Assembly (NCBI GenBank): GCA_947644645.1
Contig: CANSAF010000025.1
Span: 1-36,063 of the forward strand
DNA length: 36,063 nucleotides
Origin: an uncultured Sporosarcina sp.
Lineage (GTDB): Bacteria > Bacillota > Bacilli > Bacillales_A > Planococcaceae
Reading direction: 5' to 3'
Shown: one piece after another, positions 21,784 through 29,923 of the stretch
Numbering within the stretch: the stretch's first letter is position 1
Layout of the letters: each line of letters begins with the position of its first letter
The notes under the pieces: model-generated
Told to the model about the DNA's origin: nothing
The model's input: the letters and a program-made list of their open reading frames with translations, nothing else
The model's database searches: none
Program-made: the position numbers and the translations under genes

Positions 21784-22328
21784 AGTTTGTTCAGCCGATA
21801 CGGGATAAAGAAAAGGTTCGGGAATATATCGAACGATTACAGGAGAAGAATGAACGGGATGCGATTATGTTTATGATTGGTCTTTATTCGGGACTGCGTA
21901 TTAGTGATATTCTTCAACTAAGGGTTCGACAGGTTAAAAATACGGATTACATCGTGATTCGAGAACAAAAGACGCAAAAAACAAAGCGTATTTATATTGT
22001 GGCAGAACTGAAGCGCCCATTGGAAAGGTTCGTCAAAGGAAAAGCAGACAATGAATTCTTAATTAAAAGCCGTGAAGGAAAGAATAAACCAATTACTCGT
22101 GTGCGCGCTTATGAAATATTACGGGATGCAGCACATGAAATCGGATTGAAAGAAGTTGGCACGCACACGATGCGTAAAACATTTGGCTATCATATTTATC
22201 AGAAGACGAAAGACGTGGCGATGTTGCAAGATATATTTAATCATTCCAGTCCTTATATTACATTGAAATATATTGGTGTGAATCAGGACGCTATTGATCG
22301 TGCGATGAAAGGACTGCGATTTTTTTAG
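21780..22328 (+). CDS. Small tyrosine recombinase
   Basis: 182 residues, only the catalytic domain: the first Arg in GLYSGLRISDILQL, then GTHTMRKTF with the H-x-x-R pair, then FNHSSPYITLKYIGV with the His and Tyr nucleophile. The N-terminal arm-binding domain is absent. It overlaps ArpU by four bases. A second, tyrosine-type recombinase next to ArpU is seen in several Firmicutes phages; since integration is by the serine enzyme, this one may resolve phage genome dimers. Role inferred. Confidence 0.85.
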   Translation: MKFVQPIRDKEKVREYIERLQEKNERDAIMFMIGLYSGLRISDILQLRVRQVKNTDYIVIREQKTQKTKRIYIVAELKRPLERFVKGKADNEFLIKSREGKNKPITRVRAYEILRDAAHEIGLKEVGTHTMRKTFGYHIYQKTKDVAMLQDIFNHSSPYITLKYIGVNQDAIDRAMKGLRFF

Positions 22329-22359
22329 ACCTCTTTTAAAAACAGGGGTCTATTTTTTT
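22327..22359 (+). terminator. Terminator after the tyrosine recombinase
   Basis: AGACC and GGTCT flank an A/T-rich loop, followed by ATTTTTTTA. It ends the early/middle transcript at the start of a 600-base non-coding stretch. Confidence 0.75.
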
Positions 22360-22567
22360 ATGGCTTTCTTTTTGGAGAGGCTTCTTTTTCGTGCTTCCAT
22401 TTTTATGGGGTGTTTTATTTGGATGTGGAAATTTTGCCCTGTTTATTTTAGGGGGTGTATATAAAAGCGCTTTAGTTGAGTAAAGAGATTAACATAATAA
22501 GCGAGTGTATGACTGGGCGACAATAATAAGCACTGCGTCTAGAGCCTGTAAGCTTCGTGTGAGGCGA

Positions 22568-22609
22568 CTGACGTTAACACAATATGTATTATGTTAAGCT
22601 GATAGTCAG
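22568..22609. repeat. Large interrupted dyad
   Basis: Arms CTGAC / GTCAG (22568-22572, 22605-22609) enclose TTAACA / TGTTAA (22574-22579, 22592-22597) and AATA / TATT (22581-22584, 22587-22590). A nine-base AACATAATA half site also occurs upstream near 22492. It lies six bases left of the 11-bp repeats. Confidence 0.6.
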
Positions 22610-22614
22610 ACGAG

Positions 22615-22663
22615 TGGGAGGAAAATGGGAGAGTTTTGGGAGGATTATGGGAGGATTTTGACA
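22615..22663 (+). promoter_or_regulatory. Four 11-bp direct repeats abutting a TTGACA box
   Basis: Units TGGGAGGAAAA, TGGGAGAGTTT, TGGGAGGATTA and TGGGAGGATTT start at 22615, 22626, 22637 and 22648, exactly 11 bases apart, so the shared TGGGAG face is nearly in helical phase. TTGACA (22658-22663) touches the last unit. The nearest -10-like TAAGAT is 22 bases further on, too far for unaided sigma-A binding, which suggests an activated late promoter. ArpU is the obvious candidate activator. Confidence 0.7.
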
Positions 22664-22719
22664 GAGTATTTCTCTTTGGCTGTGGTAAGATGTTAGTGTG
22701 AAGTGTAATGGATAGGGAG

Positions 22720-22750
22720 GCGAGCCGACATGTGTTCGGTTCGTCTTTTA
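22720..22750 (+). terminator. Hairpin terminator downstream of the repeat promoter
   Basis: GCGAGCCGA and TCGGTTCGT pair over nine bases (one G-T) around a seven-base loop, followed by CTTTTATTT. It would end a transcript starting near 22690 after about 50-60 bases unless antiterminated. Confidence 0.7.
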
Positions 22751-22833
22751 TTTATATTTATATTGACAAGACAACAACGGCGCATGTCGCTTACAACATT
22801 CTCAGATGAGTAGGTGACCTTGGGGAATAAAAG

Positions 22834-22890
22834 TGGGTCCTTTTAAAATAATTTGACCCCCTGCGGGTGCGTCCGACCCCGGGGTTCGTC
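22834..22890. other. Candidate cos region
   Basis: GGGTC (22835) and GACCC (22855) flank an A/T-rich loop. CCTGCGGGTGCGTCCG follows, then the perfect palindrome ACCCCGGGGT at 22876-22885. This GC-rich, dyad-bearing island lies 65 bases before a Nu1-like small terminase gene, exactly where cos-packaging phages have their cohesive-end site. The cut position cannot be read from sequence alone. Confidence 0.45.
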
Positions 22891-22954
22891 TAGTCACAAA
22901 TTTGCTCGGAAGGTCTTTTCCTTCCATCCATGAAAGGACGTGGTGATTTTGAGC

Positions 22955-23479
22955 ATGAAAAGAGATGGGCTGGTTGTTAATACAAAAGCAGTTGCAAAAA
23001 TGTTTGGTGTATCAGATCGCCGGGTTCGTCAATTTGTAGAAGAGGGAATTATTGACCGAGTTGGACACGGTAGATTTGATTTGACCGATACTGTTTTTCG
23101 TTATGTTAGTCACTTGAGATTATCGAATGACCAGTTGGATGAAAATGATATTACAGAATCGCTTGATTATGAAAAGTATCTACATGAAAAAGCAAAACGT
23201 GAGAAAGCTGAAATAGAGCTTGCTCATTTAAAAGGGAATATGCATAGTGCTAGTGAAGTTGAAACTGTCATGAACGACATGCTAGCTTCATTCAGGGCGA
23301 AAATGTTGGCGTTACCTACTAAGGTAGCGCCTTCTTTATTGGTCTTGGAAGAAGTTTCGGATATTGAAAAGTTAATAGAATCCCAAATACATGAAGCATT
23401 GATAGAATTAGCTGATTACGACCCAAGCAGATTTAGGGATGTCGATGAAGAGGGGGAGGATGATGTCGAACAAGACTGA
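22955..23479 (+). CDS. Terminase small subunit, Nu1-like
   Basis: Recognises cos and recruits the large terminase. The N-terminal winged-helix DNA-binding domain is plain (VVNTKAVAKMFGVSDRRVRQ, then FVEEGIIDRVGHGRFDLTDT). A long charged helix (YLHEKAKREKAEIELAHLKG) and an acidic C-terminus follow. The start is not certain: ATG 22955 has GGTGAT seven bases upstream, while GTG 22940 and TTG 22949 are alternatives. It overlaps the large-subunit gene, as in lambda. Confidence 0.85.
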   Translation: MKRDGLVVNTKAVAKMFGVSDRRVRQFVEEGIIDRVGHGRFDLTDTVFRYVSHLRLSNDQLDENDITESLDYEKYLHEKAKREKAEIELAHLKGNMHSASEVETVMNDMLASFRAKMLALPTKVAPSLLVLEEVSDIEKLIESQIHEALIELADYDPSRFRDVDEEGEDDVEQD

Positions 23480-25310
23480 ACGACTGGAAGCTTTGCAAGA
23501 AATAGAAGTGAATCGAAAGAAGACGTCCGAACTTTTTAGAGATTTGGCAAAGATATTAGCCCCCCCTCCGAAATTGAAAGTTAGTGAATGGGCGGACAGA
23601 TATAGGAAGCTTTCCCAAGAATCTTCTGCGGAACCTGGACAATGGAGAACCGACCGTGCACCGTATCAACGAGAAATTATGGACTCAGTGAATGACCCTG
23701 ACGTTGAAAATGTGGTGGTTATGTCTTCGGCACAAGTTGGAAAGTCTGAAATACTCAATAATATTATTGGTTATTTCATTGATCATGACCCATATCCAAT
23801 GTTGCTATTACAGCCAACTTTAGATTTAGCGCAAGCATATTCAAAAGATAGGATTGCGCCGATGATACGAGATACGCCAGTTCTTTCCGAGAAGATTGGG
23901 GATGCTCGTTCAAGAGATGGAGATAATACATTACTCCATAAAAAATTCCCGGGTGGGCATATTACAATTGTTGGGGCGAACTCTCCTTCTGGATTGGCGA
24001 GTAGACCGATTCGAGTTGTTTTAGCCGATGAGGTTGATAGATTCCCAGTGTCAGCTGGTAGTGAAGGTGACCCGTTATCATTAGCGCATAAACGAACAAA
24101 AACTTTCTGGAATCGAAAGAAAGTTTCTGTGTCAACGCCTACGGTAAAAGATTTATCAAGAATTGAAGCTGAATATGAAGATAGCACGATGGAACAATGG
24201 TGTGTATCTTGCCCATCATGTGGCTATTTCCAACCTTATGAATGGAAGAATATTCGTTTTGAACCAGTAGGAATGGAATGTGCGGATTGTAAAGAACATC
24301 ATACTGAATATGAATGGAAGTCGCGTCCAGGTGAATGGATTGCTAGGAAAGAATCTAAAAAGCGTGGTTTCCATCTAAATGCGCTTGCATCACCTTGGGA
24401 AACATGGGAAAACATCATTGATGAATTTAAAGATGCAAAGAAAAAGGGCGTTGAACTGCTTCGCACATGGACCAACACAACGCTTGGAGAAACGTGGGAA
24501 GATAAGTCCGGTGAACAAGACATTGATAGTTTAATCAATAGAAGAGAACGATATTCAGCCGAAATTCCTGACGGTGTACTCATTTTAACAGCTGGTGTGG
24601 ACGTGCAAGATGATCGCTTGGAAATTGAAGTCGTTGGTTGGGGACTCGGGGAAGTATCTTGGGGAATAACCTACCAAACATTTTATGGGGATCCTGGTCA
24701 ATTGGAAATATGGAATAAACTTGATGATTTCTTGTTGAAAGAATGGGCTTATGAAGATGGTTCGAAAATTATGCTGTCTGCTGCATGTATTGACTCGGGC
24801 GGTCACTTTACACAAGAAGTGTACCAGTTTTGTAAGCCTAGAGAACATCGTCGCGTTTTCGCAATTAAAGGTGTTGGTGGAGATAAAGCTTATATTAATA
24901 AAGCCGGACGAAACAACCGAGAACGTGCGGCACTTTTCCCGATTGGTGTAAATGCTGGAAAAGCACTTATAACAGCCAGGTTACAGTTGAAGTTTGAAAC
25001 TGAACCTGGCTATTGCCATTTCCCAATAAATGAAGAAAGAAATTATGATGAATCTTATTTCATTGGATTAACTTCCGAAAAAAGGAAATTGCGATATGTT
25101 AAAGGACAGCCAATTATTGAATGGGTGAAGAAAAGTAGTGTGCGAAACGAGCCATTTGACTTACGAAACTATGCAACAGCGGCATTACGGATTGCGAATC
25201 CACAAATGGACGTGTTGGCAAAGCGGAGAGAAACTGGTTCATCCATGAGTCAAGTACAGAAGCCAATTCAACGGAAAAGAAGAAGGCGCGTTGTATCGAA
25301 AGGATTGTGA
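23463..25310 (+). CDS. Terminase large subunit, lambda gpA family
   Basis: ATP-driven packaging motor and cos nuclease. Motifs: N-terminal LKVSEWADRYRKLSQESSAE and PGQWRTDRAPYQREIM typical of gpA, the Walker A-like loop SSAQVGKSE (about residue 85), the Walker B-like VVLADEVDRFP (about residue 180), a four-Cys zinc knuckle CPSCGYFQPYEW / CADCKEHH, and the nuclease domain beginning LTAGVDVQDDRLEIEVVGWG with metal-binding Asp residues. The basic C-terminus ends KRKRRRRVVSKGL. The start is taken as the second ATG (23463) behind AGGGGGAGG. About 615 residues, a usual length. Confidence 0.93.
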   Translation: MSNKTERLEALQEIEVNRKKTSELFRDLAKILAPPPKLKVSEWADRYRKLSQESSAEPGQWRTDRAPYQREIMDSVNDPDVENVVVMSSAQVGKSEILNNIIGYFIDHDPYPMLLLQPTLDLAQAYSKDRIAPMIRDTPVLSEKIGDARSRDGDNTLLHKKFPGGHITIVGANSPSGLASRPIRVVLADEVDRFPVSAGSEGDPLSLAHKRTKTFWNRKKVSVSTPTVKDLSRIEAEYEDSTMEQWCVSCPSCGYFQPYEWKNIRFEPVGMECADCKEHHTEYEWKSRPGEWIARKESKKRGFHLNALASPWETWENIIDEFKDAKKKGVELLRTWTNTTLGETWEDKSGEQDIDSLINRRERYSAEIPDGVLILTAGVDVQDDRLEIEVVGWGLGEVSWGITYQTFYGDPGQLEIWNKLDDFLLKEWAYEDGSKIMLSAACIDSGGHFTQEVYQFCKPREHRRVFAIKGVGGDKAYINKAGRNNRERAALFPIGVNAGKALITARLQLKFETEPGYCHFPINEERNYDESYFIGLTSEKRKLRYVKGQPIIEWVKKSSVRNEPFDLRNYATAALRIANPQMDVLAKRRETGSSMSQVQKPIQRKRRRRVVSKGL

Positions 25311-25319
25311 GGGTTGCTT

Positions 25320-25538
25320 ATGTGGACTGAAGAAGAAGTGAAAGAACGTTTAAGAATGTGGCTTGACGCAGAGGCAGCTGTCGCAACTGGACAAGCTTAT
25401 CAAATTGGTTCGCGAAGATTGGATAGGGCTAACTTATATCAAATCCGTGAACAAATTCGGTTTTGGATGAAAGAATTGCAAAAAGTGCAAGGCGGAAGGC
25501 GAAGACGGGTTACACGAGTCGTACCAAGAGATTTATAG
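25320..25538 (+). CDS. DUF6148-like small head protein (gpW position)
   Basis: 72 residues (MWTEEEVKERLRMWLDAEAA; YQIGSRRLDRANLYQIREQI) with a basic tail. The sequence has the layout of DUF6148 proteins, found between terminase and portal of lambda-type head clusters, the position of gpW. ATG 25320 follows GTGAGGG. A role in head completion or connector assembly is inferred from position. Confidence 0.75.
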   Translation: MWTEEEVKERLRMWLDAEAAVATGQAYQIGSRRLDRANLYQIREQIRFWMKELQKVQGGRRRRVTRVVPRDL

Positions 25539-25551
25539 GGGGTGAGAAAAA

Positions 25552-27120
25552 TTGCATTTATTAGATCGCCTTGTTGCGGAATTATCACCGGAGAGGGCAT
25601 TAAAAAGACATGTTGCTAGGCAAAAGTTAAATATACTTAACTCGGGTTATTCTAATAGCGGTGCAAGTCATTCGAAAAAAAGTATGATTGGTTGGCGTTC
25701 TGCAGGTGGATCTACAAAAGAAGATATTGACGATAACCTACCTACCTTGCGTGAACGATCGCGGGATTTGTATATGAATACTCCCATTGCAACTGGTGCA
25801 CTTAAAACAATCCGTACGAATGTTGTGGGTGCTGGTCTGAGGTTAAATTCGCAAATTGATTACGAAGTTCTTGGCATGACCCAAGAAGAAGCGAATGCGT
25901 GGGAAACACAAGTTGAACGCGAATTTGAATTATGGTCTGAGTCGATATTTTGCGATGCCATGCGGATGAATAACTTTTACGAATTACAACAAATTGCGTT
26001 TCTGTCATTTTTAATGTCGGGTGAAACATTTGTTACATTGCCATATTTAGAAAAACCAAAAATGCCTTATCAATTAAGTGTGAACTTGATAGAAGCTGAC
26101 AGAGTATGCAGTCCACAAGGCGCAGATAAAAGTAAAATTATCAATGGTGTTGAAATAGGCTCGTATGGTGAGGTTACGCATTATCATATTGCTCAATTTC
26201 ACCCACTGGCTAAAGGTTTTGGCGAAAAGAAATGGATTCGAGTTGAAAAGTTTGGAAAGCATTCAGGACGGCAAAATGTCCTTCATTTAATGGAGGCAGA
26301 ACGACCGGAGCAAAGGCGCGGTGTCCCATTATTAGCGCCAGTTATCGAATCTATTAAGCAACTCGGCAGATATTCAGAGGCGGAGCTAATGGCTGCATTG
26401 GTTTCTTCTATGTATACCGTTTTCATTAAAAGTGAAAATCCAGATGAGCGACCTTATGGTGAAGTAATTCCAGAAGAGGAACGTGTGGATGATGAAGATG
26501 AAAATAGTTATGAATTAGCTGCAGGTGCAATTATTTCACTTGGAGAAAACGAATCAATTGAACAAGCTAATCCAATGCGAAATAACTCATCATTTGATGG
26601 TTTTGTGAAGTCTGTTTGTCGTCAAATTGGTTCGGCCATTGAAGTTCCGTATGAATTACTCTTAAAGCATTTCACGTCCAGCTATTCGGCATCTCGTGCA
26701 GCATTGCTTGAAGCATGGAAAATGTTTAGGATGCGCAGAACATGGATGGCGGCACGATTTTGCCAACCTGTTTATGAAGAATGGCTCACTGAGGCAATTT
26801 TACTCGGGCGTATTGACGCACCGGGTTTTTTTGATGATCCAATTATTCGAAAAGCCTACACTGAATCAGAATGGAATGGTCCATCTCAAGGACAAATTGA
26901 CCCACTTAAAGAAGTTAATGCATCGATTAAGCGTGTTGAGGAAGGATTTTCTACAAGAGCGCGAGAAACGGCTGAATTAACTGGTGGAGATTATTGGCGC
27001 AACCATCCTCAGCGAATTCGTGAAGAAGAAGCGCGTCGTCAGGGTGGACTTGGTGGAAGCCAAAGTGAAGAAATCGTGTTGACAAAGGAGGGAGGTGAAA
27101 CAGATGAAAGTGATGATTAA
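25552..27120 (+). CDS. Portal protein, lambda gpB family
   Basis: Forms the twelve-subunit ring through which DNA enters and leaves the head. Recognisable gpB stretches are LPTLRERSRDLYMNTPIATG, VGAGLRLNSQIDYEVLG and FTSSYSASRAALLEAWKMF followed by RMRRTWMAARFCQPVYEEWL. The start is TTG 25552 after GGGGGTGAG. The 522-residue length is typical. It overlaps the protease gene by 17 bases, implying coupling. Confidence 0.93.
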   Translation: MHLLDRLVAELSPERALKRHVARQKLNILNSGYSNSGASHSKKSMIGWRSAGGSTKEDIDDNLPTLRERSRDLYMNTPIATGALKTIRTNVVGAGLRLNSQIDYEVLGMTQEEANAWETQVEREFELWSESIFCDAMRMNNFYELQQIAFLSFLMSGETFVTLPYLEKPKMPYQLSVNLIEADRVCSPQGADKSKIINGVEIGSYGEVTHYHIAQFHPLAKGFGEKKWIRVEKFGKHSGRQNVLHLMEAERPEQRRGVPLLAPVIESIKQLGRYSEAELMAALVSSMYTVFIKSENPDERPYGEVIPEEERVDDEDENSYELAAGAIISLGENESIEQANPMRNNSSFDGFVKSVCRQIGSAIEVPYELLLKHFTSSYSASRAALLEAWKMFRMRRTWMAARFCQPVYEEWLTEAILLGRIDAPGFFDDPIIRKAYTESEWNGPSQGQIDPLKEVNASIKRVEEGFSTRARETAELTGGDYWRNHPQRIREEEARRQGGLGGSQSEEIVLTKEGGETDESDD

Positions 27121-28165
27121 AGGTCCTATTATTTCGGACGGTGATCAATGGATTTATGATTGGTTTGGCATTCCTGCAACTAGTCCTGTTAAAGTTTCGA
27201 AAGTAATCGACAACGCGATTAAAAATAATGTTAAAGAACTGACAGTTACGATTAACAGTGGTGGTGGTTCTGTGTTCAGCGCATCAGAGATTTATACGGA
27301 ATTAAAGAAGTTTGCTGGCAATGTAAAAGTAGAAATTGTTGGACTGGCGGCAAGTGCTGCAAGTGTTATTGCAATGTCAGGAAATGTTATTGAAATGTCT
27401 CCTACTGCCCAACTCATGGTGCATAATGCGGCAACTATCTCGGAGGGTGATTACCGGGACATGGACCATACAAGTGATTTTTTACAAAAAGTGAACCAGT
27501 CCATTATGAATGCTTATAGTGTCAAAACAGGAAAAGATGCAGCTGAATTGAAGAACTTAATGGATGCAGAAACATGGATGACGGCGCAAGAAGCCAAAGA
27601 ATCTGGCTTTATTGATGCAATTATGTTTGAAAATGAAGTAGGTGCAGTGGCAAATGCCGAAAATCCATTATTAGTTAATGGCATGTTGCCACAAGAAGTA
27701 CTTAATAAAATGCGTGAAGAACTTACAAATGACAAAGGGCATGCAGTTGTAAATAATGCTTTTGTCAATCAATCTAATGAAAGTGAAGTGAATAATCAGA
27801 TGGATTTGGAAAAATTGAAAGCGGAACATCCAGAATTATATAAGGAAATTGTCAATATCGGAAAAGAAGAAGGCGTTAAAGCTGAACGCAATCGAATTCA
27901 AGAAATTGAAGATATTGCATCTCCAGGCAATGAAGAATTAATTAATAAAGCAAAATTTGAAACAGGGGCAACGGCTGCAGATACAGCGATGGAAATTTTA
28001 AAGGCGCAGAAGGAAAAGGGCGCTCAAGCTTTAAATGCGATTCGACAAGATGCTGCGAATTTAGGCGAAATTACACCAACGCCTGAAGCAACACCAAAAG
28101 CAGGACAAACCGTAGAAGATTTTGCGGATGATTTATTAAATAGTGTTGGAATGGGAGGTAAGTAA
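27104..28165 (+). CDS. ClpP-like head maturation protease with scaffold-like C-terminus
   Basis: Serine protease that processes the prohead. The protease domain covers about residues 1-190: the SGGGSVFSASEIYTELKK turn, the nucleophile loop GLAASAASVIAMSG (catalytic Ser), LMVHNAATI (catalytic His), and a following Asp-rich helix. The C-terminal 120 residues (from about residue 233, MDLEKLKAEHPELYKEIVNI) are helical, charged and Ala/Glu/Lys-rich, like a scaffold. Lambda C/Nu3 has the same layout with an internal start. An in-frame ATG at 27800 begins exactly that part but has a weak ribosome site. ATG 27104 follows GGAGGTG. Confidence 0.9.
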   Translation: MKVMIKGPIISDGDQWIYDWFGIPATSPVKVSKVIDNAIKNNVKELTVTINSGGGSVFSASEIYTELKKFAGNVKVEIVGLAASAASVIAMSGNVIEMSPTAQLMVHNAATISEGDYRDMDHTSDFLQKVNQSIMNAYSVKTGKDAAELKNLMDAETWMTAQEAKESGFIDAIMFENEVGAVANAENPLLVNGMLPQEVLNKMREELTNDKGHAVVNNAFVNQSNESEVNNQMDLEKLKAEHPELYKEIVNIGKEEGVKAERNRIQEIEDIASPGNEELINKAKFETGATAADTAMEILKAQKEKGAQALNAIRQDAANLGEITPTPEATPKAGQTVEDFADDLLNSVGMGGK

Positions 28166-28166
28166 A

Positions 28167-28514
28167 ATGCATGTACAACCTTATGACAATTTATTAGCGG
28201 GTTTTCAATCCCATGTAGTGACGCGAGAAGTGATTGTTGCGCCAAATCAAGAACTGTCGGTTGGTCAAGTATTTGAATTGGATGAAAATGGACAAGCCAT
28301 TGCGTCCACTACAGCAGAAAACGCATATGGCATTATGGCGGATGCAATTGCAACAGGAGGAACTGCAGCGAAATCGGTTTATTATGCAGCTGGAGAATTT
28401 AACAAGCATAAAGTGATTTTGCCAGTCGATGCAGAATTTGCAAAATATGATCAATCATTACGTAAGATTGGCATCTTTTTAAATGATGTCGTAAAAGCTG
28501 AGGAGGCATATTAA
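28167..28514 (+). CDS. Head decoration protein, lambda gpD-like
   Basis: 115 residues that stabilise the expanded capsid shell. The pattern VGQVFELDENGQAIASTTAE, then AYGIMADAIATGGTAAKSVY and VYYAAGEFNKHKVILPVDAE, is that of the gpD/HDPD family. ATG 28167 has GGAGG upstream. The stop overlaps the capsid ATG, so expression is coupled to it. Confidence 0.88.
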   Translation: MHVQPYDNLLAGFQSHVVTREVIVAPNQELSVGQVFELDENGQAIASTTAENAYGIMADAIATGGTAAKSVYYAAGEFNKHKVILPVDAEFAKYDQSLRKIGIFLNDVVKAEEAY

Positions 28515-29560
28515 TGACTATAAATTTATCAGATCCACGTACAATGCTAGCGCTTGTAGAGCGTATGGCTACACCAAAAACTTATTTACGCGACACTTTT
28601 TTCAAAAATAAAGAAACGTCTCCAACTGAAATTGTTGACGTAGAATTTAGAAAAGGAAATCGCAGATTAGCACCGTTCGTTCATGAAAAAATTGGCGGAA
28701 AAGTTGTTGAAAATACAGGTTACCAAACAAGAAATTTCGCGCCACCACTTGTTGCACCGGATAAAATTACGACAGCGTTTGATTTAGCAAAAAAGACAGC
28801 TGGTGAACACATTTACTCGGGGAAAACACCGCAACAAAGAGCGGGTGAAAAATTAGTTAGGGATTTACTTGAGCTTGAAGACATGATTACAAGACGTGAA
28901 GAAGCGATGTGTGCCCAGGCTTTGTTCGAAGGGAAAATTGAAGTAATCGGAGAAGGTGTAAATCGTGTTATTGATTTTGGTTTCACAAATAAAGAAACTT
29001 TATCAGGTACAGACGTTTGGACGAGCGATTCTTCAAATCCATTAGGAGATTTAAAGCGTTGGATTCGCCAAGTGCAAATTAAAGGGATGGTTAACCCAGA
29101 TATTGTTGTTATGTCATCTGATGTCGTTGATGCATTTATTCAACATCCGAAAATTAAAGAAATCTTGAATATCCGCAACTTATATGTTGGTGAAGTAAGA
29201 ACAGCTAAAGAGTTGCCGAACGGCGTTTCTTATGTGGGAACACTTCCTGGTCTAAATGTAGATATTTATGAGTATAACGAATACTACTTAGATGATTTTA
29301 CAGATGAAAATAATCCGACAACAAAACCATTAGTACCAGAAGGAACAGTAACGTTACTTTCATCAGCTGCTAATTTTACGATGGCTTATGCGGCAATTAC
29401 CATCATTGAAGAAAGTGGAAGTTTTGTAACTTACGAAGCGGAACGTGTACCGGATCAGTGGATTGAGAAACGACCAGACCGACAATTTTTATCACTTAGC
29501 TCAAAACCTTTACCGATTCCTCGTGAAGTCGATTCTTGGTTTGTAGCTAAAGTAATGTGA
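28514..29560 (+). CDS. Major capsid protein, lambda gpE family
   Basis: Forms the head shell. 348 residues with gpE-family features: PKTYLRDTFFKNKETSPTEI and VDVEFRKGNRRLAPFV near the N-terminus, GEKLVRDLLELEDMITRREE in the spine helix, VMSSDVVDAFIQHPK, and near the end RPDRQFLSLSSKPLPIPREV. GAGGAGG precedes the ATG. It directly follows the decoration gene, as in lambda D-E. Confidence 0.93.
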   Translation: MTINLSDPRTMLALVERMATPKTYLRDTFFKNKETSPTEIVDVEFRKGNRRLAPFVHEKIGGKVVENTGYQTRNFAPPLVAPDKITTAFDLAKKTAGEHIYSGKTPQQRAGEKLVRDLLELEDMITRREEAMCAQALFEGKIEVIGEGVNRVIDFGFTNKETLSGTDVWTSDSSNPLGDLKRWIRQVQIKGMVNPDIVVMSSDVVDAFIQHPKIKEILNIRNLYVGEVRTAKELPNGVSYVGTLPGLNVDIYEYNEYYLDDFTDENNPTTKPLVPEGTVTLLSSAANFTMAYAAITIIEESGSFVTYEAERVPDQWIEKRPDRQFLSLSSKPLPIPREVDSWFVAKVM

Positions 29561-29571
29561 GGTGAATAAAT

Positions 29572-29922
29572 ATGCCAATTAGAGCACTTGAAAATGTTAA
29601 ACACAGCGGTGTTTTGTATAAGACGGGTGATGTTATTCATGGAGTTACTGCAAGCGAAAAAGAACGTTTACTTAAGCTGAAATCTGCTGAAAAAGTAGAA
29701 ACGTTTGAAGAGGTTGCAACGGTTGTTCAAGAACTTGAAATTGACCCAGTGCTTTTTAAAGAGTTACGTGACGATCTAGATGAAAATTATAATGCAGAAG
29801 AATTGAAACGAGCGGCTAAAGGGGCAGGAGTCGAATTCGAATCAACTGACATTAAAGAAAAAGTGATGGAAGCGATTATTAAGCAAGGGAAAGTTGATTT
29901 ATTGCTTGAGGATAGTGAGTGA
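29572..29922 (+). CDS. Head-tail region protein with HeH/LEM-like C-terminus
   Basis: 116 residues after the capsid gene, in the lambda gpFI position. The N-terminal half (MPIRALENVKHSGVLYKTGD, KERLLKLKSAEKVE) resembles short capsid-adjacent proteins that carry a beta hairpin. The C-terminal 45 residues (YNAEELKRAAKGAGVEFEST, then IKEKVMEAIIKQGKV) look like a HeH/LEM helix-extension-helix DNA-binding motif. GAGGTG precedes the ATG. Confidence 0.7.
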   Translation: MPIRALENVKHSGVLYKTGDVIHGVTASEKERLLKLKSAEKVETFEEVATVVQELEIDPVLFKELRDDLDENYNAEELKRAAKGAGVEFESTDIKEKVMEAIIKQGKVDLLLEDSE

Positions 29923-29923
29923 T

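Larger units (their letters stand above)
22360..22939. other. Non-coding control region before the late genes
   Basis: No credible gene. It holds, in order, an A/T-rich segment, a large dyad at 22568-22609, an 11-bp repeat array with TTGACA (22615-22663), a strong hairpin (22720-22750), and GC-rich repeats near 22834-22890 that are a candidate cos site. A 30-codon hydrophobic frame at 22391-22483 is too short to support. Confidence 0.75.

Noticed and set aside
21780-22328. Tyrosine recombinase as the main phage integrase
   Set aside because: It lacks the arm-binding domain and is far from attL, whereas the large serine integrase lies at the junction.
22391-22483. 30-codon hydrophobic frame (GTG start) in the non-coding control region
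   Set aside because: Too short, with the ribosome site poorly placed at 12 bases; no support beyond hydrophobicity.
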